A stretch of 64,000 bases of DNA from positions 1-64,000 of the forward strand of contig QEVK01000017.1 of the NCBI GenBank assembly GCA_003577315.1. Direction: 5' to 3'. Shown one piece after another: positions 59,156-64,000 of this stretch. Below the pieces are notes generated by a model, which was not told the origin of the DNA, searched no databases, and was given only the letters and a program-made list of their open reading frames with translations. How positions within the stretch are numbered: position 1 is the first letter of the stretch; every line of letters starts with the position of its first letter. Made by a program: the position numbers and the translations under genes. Origin of the DNA: Hyphomicrobiales bacterium. Its GTDB lineage: Bacteria > Pseudomonadota > Alphaproteobacteria > Rhizobiales > Rhizobiaceae.

Positions 59156-60283
59156 ATGCAGACCCATGTCGCGCGGCTGTCGCTGGCCGATTTCCGCAAC
59201 TATGCGAACCTTGTCCTCGATTTCTCGCCCGGCGCGGTGGTGCTGACGGGCGAGAACGGCGCCGGCAAGACCAACCTGCTCGAAGCCATCTCCTTCCTGT
59301 CGCCCGGGCGCGGCCTGCGCCGGGCGGTGCTGGAGGACGTGGCGCGCGCCGGCGCGGCGGGCGGCTTCGCCGTCCATGCCCGCATCGAGGGCGCGTTCGG
59401 CGAGGTCGAGATCGGCACCGGCACGCTTGGCGAGGCGGGCGAGGCCGCCGGCCGCAAGGTGCGCATCAACGGCTCGGCCGTGCGCTCGGCCGAGGAAATG
59501 CTCGACTGGCTGCGCATCATGTGGCTGACGCCGGCCATGGATTCGCTGTTCACCGGCCCCGCGGCCGAGCGCCGCCGCTTCGTCGACCGGCTGGTGCTGG
59601 CCATCGACCCGGCGCACGGCCGCCGCGCGCTCGACTACGAGAAGGCGATGCGCGGCCGCAACCGGCTGCTCGCCGACAACGTCCGCGACGACGCCTGGTT
59701 CGAGGCGATCGAGACGCAGATGGCCGAGACCGGCACGGCGATCGCCGCCGCGCGCGTCGAGATCGTGCGGCTGCTTTTCGCCATGATCGAGCGCCTGCCC
59801 GGCGACGGCCCCTTCCCCCGCGCCGACATCGCGCTTTCTGGCACGCTGGAGGAGACGCTGCCGGGGATGCCGGCGGTGGAGGCCGAGGAGGCGTTCCGCC
59901 GCGCGCTGGCGGCGAACCGAAGCCGCGACCGCGCCGCCGGGCGCACGCTGGAAGGGCCGCACCGCTCCGATTTCGTCGTGCGCCACCGGCCCAAGGCGAT
60001 GCCGGCGGGGCTGTGCTCGACCGGCGAGCAGAAGGCGCTGCTCACCGGCCTCGTGCTCTCCCACGCGCGGCTGGTGGCGGAGCTGTCGGGGGCGGCTCCG
60101 GTCCTGCTTCTCGACGAGATCGCCGCCCATCTCGACTCGGTGCGCCGCGCCGCGCTGTTTGCCATCCTGGAGGAGCTGGACTGCCAGGCCTTCATGACCG
60201 GCACCGACCCGGAGCTGTTCTCCAGCATCCGGGCGCGGGCGCAGTTCCTCACCGTTTCCGGCGGCGCGGTCTCGCGCGCGTGA
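59156..60283 (+). CDS. recF: DNA replication and repair protein RecF
   Basis: This 375-residue SMC-like ATPase loads RecA at gaps. The Walker A is LTGENGAGKTNLLEAISFLS, the signature region CSTGEQKALLTGLVLSHARL and the Walker B PVLLLDEIAAHLDSVRRAAL. The start at 59156 gives MQTHVARLSLADFRNYANL. It is 32 bp downstream of dnaN. Confidence 0.95.
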   Translation: MQTHVARLSLADFRNYANLVLDFSPGAVVLTGENGAGKTNLLEAISFLSPGRGLRRAVLEDVARAGAAGGFAVHARIEGAFGEVEIGTGTLGEAGEAAGRKVRINGSAVRSAEEMLDWLRIMWLTPAMDSLFTGPAAERRRFVDRLVLAIDPAHGRRALDYEKAMRGRNRLLADNVRDDAWFEAIETQMAETGTAIAAARVEIVRLLFAMIERLPGDGPFPRADIALSGTLEETLPGMPAVEAEEAFRRALAANRSRDRAAGRTLEGPHRSDFVVRHRPKAMPAGLCSTGEQKALLTGLVLSHARLVAELSGAAPVLLLDEIAAHLDSVRRAALFAILEELDCQAFMTGTDPELFSSIRARAQFLTVSGGAVSRA

Positions 60284-60287
60284 GGCG

Positions 60288-60316
60288 CTGACATTTTCCC
60301 GGCGCTCGCCTATCTT
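60288..60316 (+). promoter_or_regulatory. moeB promoter predicting a leaderless mRNA
   Basis: CTGACA is followed after exactly 17 bp by TATCTT, and the ATG lies 7 bp beyond. The predicted transcript start coincides with the moeB start codon, and no ribosome-binding site is present. Confidence 0.6.
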
Positions 60317-60322
60317 GCGGCC

Positions 60323-61078
60323 ATGCCGGAACCGCTTTCCCAGCAGGAACTCGAACGCTACGCCCGCCACATCGTGCTGCCGGAGATCGGCGGGCCGGGG
60401 CAGCAGAAGCTCAAGCGCGCGCGCGTGCTGGTGGTGGGCGCGGGCGGCCTCGGCGCGCCGGTGCTGTGCTACCTGGCCGCCGCCGGGATCGGCACGCTAG
60501 GCATCGTCGACGACGACGCCGTGTCGCTGTCCAACCTGCAACGCCAGATCATCCACGACACGGCGGGCGTGGGCCGGGCGAAGGTGGAGAGCGCGGCGGC
60601 CGCCATCGCGCGCATCAACCCGCATGTCAGCGTCGAGACGCACCGCCTGCGGCTGGACGAAAGCAATGCAGGCGCGCTGGTCGGCGCCTACGATCTGGTG
60701 GTCGACGGCACCGACAATCTCGCCGCCCGCTATGTCATGGCCGATGCCTGCGCGGCCGCACGCAGGCCGCTGGTGGCCGCCGCCATCGGCCGCTTCGACG
60801 GTTCGGTGACGGTGCTGAAGCCCTGGGAGGCCGGCGCGGACGGCGCGCCGAACCCCTCCTTCCGCGACCTCTACCCGCAGGAGCCGCCGCCCGGCATGGT
60901 GCCGTCCTGCGCCGAGGCGGGCGTGGTCGGCGCGCTCGCCGGCGTCGTCGGCTCGCTGCAGGCGATGGAGGCGATCAAGCTGATCGCCGGCATCGGCGAG
61001 CCGCTGGTCGGCCGGCTGCTGCTCTATGACGGCTTGAGCGCGCGCTTCGAGACGGTGCGCTACCGCGCGGCGGGGTGA
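60323..61078 (+). CDS. moeB: Molybdopterin-synthase adenylyltransferase MoeB (ThiF/HesA family)
   Basis: This 251-residue E1-like enzyme adenylates the C-terminus of MoaD for molybdopterin synthesis, or of ThiS in thiamine synthesis. Key parts are RYARHIVLPEIGGPGQQKLK, the nucleotide loop VLVVGAGGLGAPVLCYLAAA, the Arg/Asn segment VSLSNLQRQIIHDTAGVG and the Asp in VVDGTDNLAARYVMADACAA. The usual zinc-binding Cys pairs are not obvious, as in some alphaproteobacterial members. It could support the molybdenum formate dehydrogenase encoded in the window. Confidence 0.88.
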   Translation: MPEPLSQQELERYARHIVLPEIGGPGQQKLKRARVLVVGAGGLGAPVLCYLAAAGIGTLGIVDDDAVSLSNLQRQIIHDTAGVGRAKVESAAAAIARINPHVSVETHRLRLDESNAGALVGAYDLVVDGTDNLAARYVMADACAAARRPLVAAAIGRFDGSVTVLKPWEAGADGAPNPSFRDLYPQEPPPGMVPSCAEAGVVGALAGVVGSLQAMEAIKLIAGIGEPLVGRLLLYDGLSARFETVRYRAAG

Positions 61079-61113
61079 ACGGCGGCGGGCTGCGCGCCGA
61101 ACCGGAAAACGGC

Positions 61114-61143
61114 CTCACACTTTTTGCGAAATTGCTCTATAGG
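61114..61143 (+). promoter_or_regulatory. Possible actS promoter predicting a leaderless mRNA
   Basis: CTCACA is followed after 18 bp by TATAGG, and the ATG at 61150 is 7 bp past the -10. No ribosome-binding site precedes it. Confidence 0.35.
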
Positions 61144-61149
61144 CCGGTC

Positions 61150-62466
61150 ATGGATGCGAAACTGAGCCGGCCCGAGCCCCGGCGAATCCACCACCTGCGC
61201 CTCAACACGCTGATCCGCCTGCGCTGGCTGGCGATCATCGGCCAGAGCGCGGCCGTCCTGTTCGTCGCCTACTGGCTGGAATTTCCGCTGCCGGTCAGCC
61301 TGTGCTTCGCGCTGATCGCGCTGTCGGCATGGCTCAACCTGTTCCTGGCCTTCCGCTATCCGGCCACGCACCGGCTCACGCCCGGCTTCGCCTTCGCCAT
61401 CCTCCTGTTCGACGCCATCCAGCTCGTCGGCCTGCTCTACATGACGGGCGGCCTCACCAACCCGTTCTCGGTGCTGATGATCGTGCCGGTGGTGATCTCG
61501 GCCACCTCGCTGCCGGCGCGTATGACGCTGGCGCTGGGGCTGGCGGTGGTGGGGCTCGCCACCCTGCTCGCCTTCTTCCACCTGCCGCTGCCGTGGTTTC
61601 CGGGCACGGAGCTGGCCGTGCCGTTCATCTATGTCGCGGGCATGTGGATGGCGGTGTTCTCGACCATGACGTTTACCGCCTTCTACGCCTACCGCGTCGC
61701 CGAGGAGGCGCGGCTGCTCGCCAACGCGCTGTCGGCGACGGAGCTGATCCTGCAACGCGAGCAGCACCTTTCGGCGCTCGACGGGCTGGCGGCGGCGGCC
61801 GCGCACGAGCTCGGCACGCCGCTCGCCACCATCGCGCTGGTGGCCAGGGAGATGGAGCACGCGCTGGGGCAGGACTCGCGCTTGCGCGAGGACGTGGTGC
61901 TGCTTCGCTCGCAGTCGGAGCGCTGCCGCGAGATCCTGAAGCGGCTGACCAGCCTGTCGAGCGAGGGCGAGGCGCATCTGGCGCGCCTGCCCTTCACCTC
62001 GCTGATCGAGGAGGTGATCGCGCCGCACCGCAATTTCGGCATCGAGATCGCGCTGGAGCCGGGCGAGCGGCAGGGGCCGGAGCCGGTGGGCCGGCGCAAC
62101 GCCGGCGTCATCTACGGACTCGGCAACCTGGTGGAGAACGCCGTCGATTTCGCCCGCGAGAAGGTGGTGCTGGCGTGGAGCTGGAACGACGCCCGCGTCT
62201 TTCTGGAGCTGACCGACGACGGCCCCGGCTTCCCGCCCGAGATCATCGACCGCATCGGCGAGCCCTACATGTCCAAGCGCACCTCGCGCGAGGGCGGCGG
62301 CGGGCTCGGGCTCGGCCTGTTCATCGCCAAGACGCTTTTGGAGCGCTCGGGCGCCTCGGTCAACTTCGGCAATGCCGGCGAGCCGGGCAAGGGCGCGGTG
62401 GTCAAGGTCTCGTGGCCGAGGCAGAGCTTCCTCGCCTCGGCGGGGGAAGGCGAGATCGCCTATTGA
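61150..62466 (+). CDS. actS: Redox-responsive sensor histidine kinase ActS/RegB
   Basis: This 438-residue membrane kinase belongs to the RegB/PrrB/ActS group. Six hydrophobic segments occupy residues about 25-190 and include the quinone-linked GGxxNPF motif (MTGGLTNPFSVLM). The His box is AAAAHELGTPLATIALVARE, and the redox Cys is conserved in SERCREILKRL. The ATPase region has GNLVENAVDFA, DDGPGFPPEI and GGGLGLGLFIAKTLL. The start at 61150 is preferred; a GTG at 61075 overlapping the moeB stop would add 25 residues. It pairs with actR and probably coordinates energy metabolism such as the fcc and fds genes. Confidence 0.92.
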   Translation: MDAKLSRPEPRRIHHLRLNTLIRLRWLAIIGQSAAVLFVAYWLEFPLPVSLCFALIALSAWLNLFLAFRYPATHRLTPGFAFAILLFDAIQLVGLLYMTGGLTNPFSVLMIVPVVISATSLPARMTLALGLAVVGLATLLAFFHLPLPWFPGTELAVPFIYVAGMWMAVFSTMTFTAFYAYRVAEEARLLANALSATELILQREQHLSALDGLAAAAAHELGTPLATIALVAREMEHALGQDSRLREDVVLLRSQSERCREILKRLTSLSSEGEAHLARLPFTSLIEEVIAPHRNFGIEIALEPGERQGPEPVGRRNAGVIYGLGNLVENAVDFAREKVVLAWSWNDARVFLELTDDGPGFPPEIIDRIGEPYMSKRTSREGGGGLGLGLFIAKTLLERSGASVNFGNAGEPGKGAVVKVSWPRQSFLASAGEGEIAY

Positions 62467-62523
62467 CGGCTTCGGCGCTGGAAATTGCGACGAATTGTCC
62501 TAAAAAGGGGAAAGATCAGCAGG

Positions 62524-63102
62524 ATGAATGCAGGCATGACCGACGACAACGCCTTCGACCCCTCCGGTATTCTGGGCGACGACCGCTCGCTTCTGCTCGT
62601 CGACGACGACAAGCCCTTCCTGACGCGGCTGGCGCGCGCCATGGAAAGCCGGGGCTTTGCGGTCGACACTGCCGACAGCGTCGAGGAGGCGGTGGCCAAG
62701 GTGAAGACGGCCGCGCCCGCCTATGCGGTGATCGACATGCGGCTGGGCGACGGCAACGGCCTCGACGTCGTCGCCGCCATCCGCGAGAAGCGCGAGGATG
62801 CCCGCACCGTCATCCTCACCGGCTACGGCAACATCGCCACCGCGGTGACGGCGGTGAAGCTCGGCGCGGTGGACTATCTCGCCAAGCCGGCGGATGCCGA
62901 CGACGTCTTCGCGGCGCTGACCCGCACCACGGGCGAGAAGGTCGCTCCGCCGGAAAACCCGATGTCGGCCGACCGCGTGCGCTGGGAGCACATCCAGCGC
63001 GTCTACGAAATGTGCGACAGGAACGTGTCGGAGACCGCGCGCCGGCTCAACATGCACCGCCGCACGCTGCAACGCATCCTCGCCAAGCGCGCGCCCCGCT
63101 GA
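62524..63102 (+). CDS. actR: Response regulator ActR/RegA
   Basis: This 192-residue regulator has a receiver domain (SLLLVDDDKPFLTRLARAME; phospho-acceptor Asp in AVIDMRLGDGNGLD; Lys in DYLAKPADADDVF), a proline-containing linker and a Fis-type helix-turn-helix DRNVSETARRLNMHRRTLQR. This is the RegA/PrrA/ActR family, which globally controls redox-linked metabolism. The ATG at 62524 is used; an ATG at 62536 (MTDDN) is close to many homologues. It is 57 bp downstream of actS. Confidence 0.94.
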   Translation: MNAGMTDDNAFDPSGILGDDRSLLLVDDDKPFLTRLARAMESRGFAVDTADSVEEAVAKVKTAAPAYAVIDMRLGDGNGLDVVAAIREKREDARTVILTGYGNIATAVTAVKLGAVDYLAKPADADDVFAALTRTTGEKVAPPENPMSADRVRWEHIQRVYEMCDRNVSETARRLNMHRRTLQRILAKRAPR

Positions 63103-63160
63103 AGCCCCCGGCCGGCCAGGGCCGCGCGGCATCCGCCCCGCGCAAGCCGAAAAGGAAGAA

Positions 63161-63189
63161 CCCCGCCCTCCCGGAAGGAAGAGGCGGGG
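63161..63189 (+). terminator. Possible terminator after actR
   Basis: CCCCGCCCTC pairs with GAGGCGGGG with one bulged base and a 10-nt loop. The following bases CTCGTTGCCT are only moderately T-rich, so this is tentative. Confidence 0.35.
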
Positions 63190-63357
63190 CTCGTTGCCTG
63201 AGATTCGTTTCATAGCATTGTTGCCGGAATGGTCAACGGTGCGTCAACGAATATCGAACGATCCGGCGGCGCCGCGCCTTAACACCCCTTTAAAACGCCC
63301 GATTTAGCCTGCATCGCGAGCCGGGACTTTTCCGGTCCCGATGGAACCCGGACGCGA

Positions 63358-64000
63358 ATGGCCAGCCGAAGACGACCCGCGCGCATAGAACCGACCTTCG
63401 ACGCACCGTTCGGCGCCGAGGCGCAGGCGGGCCTGCGCCTGAGCGAGGACGACCGCGTGGTGCCGTCCCCGCGCAAGGGGACGAAGGCCGCGGGAAGGCC
63501 GGCGGCCGAGGGCGCGGCGCGCGGCGGAGGGTCGAGGAACGGGGGTTCGGGAGGCGGCCGCCGCCCGCCGGGCCGCGGCGGCAGGAGCCGCAAGCGGCGG
63601 CAGGGGCCGTTCGGCTTCCTGCGCCGGGCGGTCTACTGGGCCATGGTGCTGGCGCTGTGGGCCGGCATCGCCGGCGCCGGCCTCGTCGCCTTCTACGGCG
63701 CCAAGATGCCGGCCGCCACCACCTGGGTGATTCCCGACCGGCCGCCCAATGTGCGCATCGTCGACGTCAACGGCCAGCTCGTCGCCAATCGCGGCATGAC
63801 CGGAGGCGAGGCCGTCGGCCTGCACGAGATGTCGCCCTTCATCCCGCAGGCGGTGATCGCCATCGAGGATCGACGCTTCCACTCGCATTTCGGCGTCGAT
63901 CCCATAGGGCTCGCGCGCGCCATGGTCTCCAACATCGTCGACCGGCGCGTCAGCCAGGGCGGCTCGACGCTGACGCAGCAGCTCGCCAAGAACCTGTTCC
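63358..64000 (+). CDS. Class A penicillin-binding protein (PBP1A family), partial
   Basis: This peptidoglycan synthase runs off the high end of the window; about 214 residues are visible. A long disordered basic and Gly-rich cytoplasmic head (about 80 residues) leads to a membrane helix (AVYWAMVLALWAGIAGAGLV). The start of a GT51 glycosyltransferase domain follows, with the catalytic Glu in AVIAIEDRRFHSHFGVD and the QGGSTLTQQLAKNLF motif. The transpeptidase domain lies outside. The ATG at 63358 gives MASRRRPARIEP. Confidence 0.9.
   Translation, partial: MASRRRPARIEPTFDAPFGAEAQAGLRLSEDDRVVPSPRKGTKAAGRPAAEGAARGGGSRNGGSGGGRRPPGRGGRSRKRRQGPFGFLRRAVYWAMVLALWAGIAGAGLVAFYGAKMPAATTWVIPDRPPNVRIVDVNGQLVANRGMTGGEAVGLHEMSPFIPQAVIAIEDRRFHSHFGVDPIGLARAMVSNIVDRRVSQGGSTLTQQLAKNLF

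Overview
This is a GC-rich alphaproteobacterial chromosome segment, most consistent with the Hyphomicrobiales (Rhizobiales) near Mesorhizobium, Aquamicrobium or Nitratireductor. The placement rests on gene order and family type: rimP-nusA-ylxR-infB, rbfA-truB, rpsO-pnp, an lnt/XRE/metK/trmB run, rpsT-dnaA-dnaN-recF, a Cpa/Tad pilus locus of the Caulobacter/rhizobial kind, and an ActS/ActR redox pair. The genus is an inference. No rRNA, tRNA, CRISPR array, transposase or phage gene was seen, so almost everything is vertically inherited core or stable accessory chromosome.

Layout. 1-2.2 kb: minus-strand sulfide-oxidation cluster (cytochrome c, flavocytochrome c FccB, YeeE/YedE-type transporter cut by the window edge). 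2.4-16 kb: minus-strand translation and RNA block, from rimP at the high end to pnp and an RsmC-like methyltransferase at the low end. It is interrupted by a plus-strand PagL-like outer-membrane gene between infB and rbfA and by an HWE sensor kinase between truB and rpsO. 16-21.2 kb: divergent ArsR/SRPBCC pair, lnt, an XRE regulator, metK and trmB. 21.2-27.6 kb: a DUF1127 small protein, TadD-like lipoprotein, M17 peptidase, MarR regulator, NlpC/P60 hydrolase, HAD phosphatase and pgi. 27.7-31 kb: a MocR regulator followed by an MttB-family methyltransferase. 31-39.7 kb: an uncharacterised protein, Mrp, then a LysR regulator and the NAD-dependent molybdenum formate dehydrogenase operon fdsGBA-fdhD-fdsD. 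39.8-51 kb: the Tad/Flp pilus locus, with pilA-cpaABCDEF-tadBC on minus and a free-standing secretin N-domain protein plus two TadE-like pseudopilins on plus. 51-55.4 kb: orphan PhnD-like binding protein, deoB, mutM, enoyl-CoA hydratase, rpsT. 55.4-64 kb: dnaA, dnaN, recF, moeB, actS, actR and the start of a class A penicillin-binding protein.

The metabolic genes fit a heterotroph able to use inorganic or C1 electron donors (sulfide through FccAB, formate through Fds) under redox control by ActSR. MoeB and FdhD can help supply the molybdenum cofactor and its sulfuration for formate dehydrogenase.

The best leads are regulatory and architectural. A MocR/MttB pair carries matching operator-like repeats in front of both genes. 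A near-identical 14-bp motif lies upstream of both tadD and the cpaB operon, which are about 25 kb apart. A cluster of GANTC sites and palindromes precedes dnaA. The rimP operon has a terminator in its leader. Three genes have promoter geometry that predicts leaderless mRNAs. A PagL-like gene sits antisense inside a normally continuous translation operon. I do not see a clearly unprecedented multi-gene system; the MocR-MttB unit is the nearest to an undescribed pathway.
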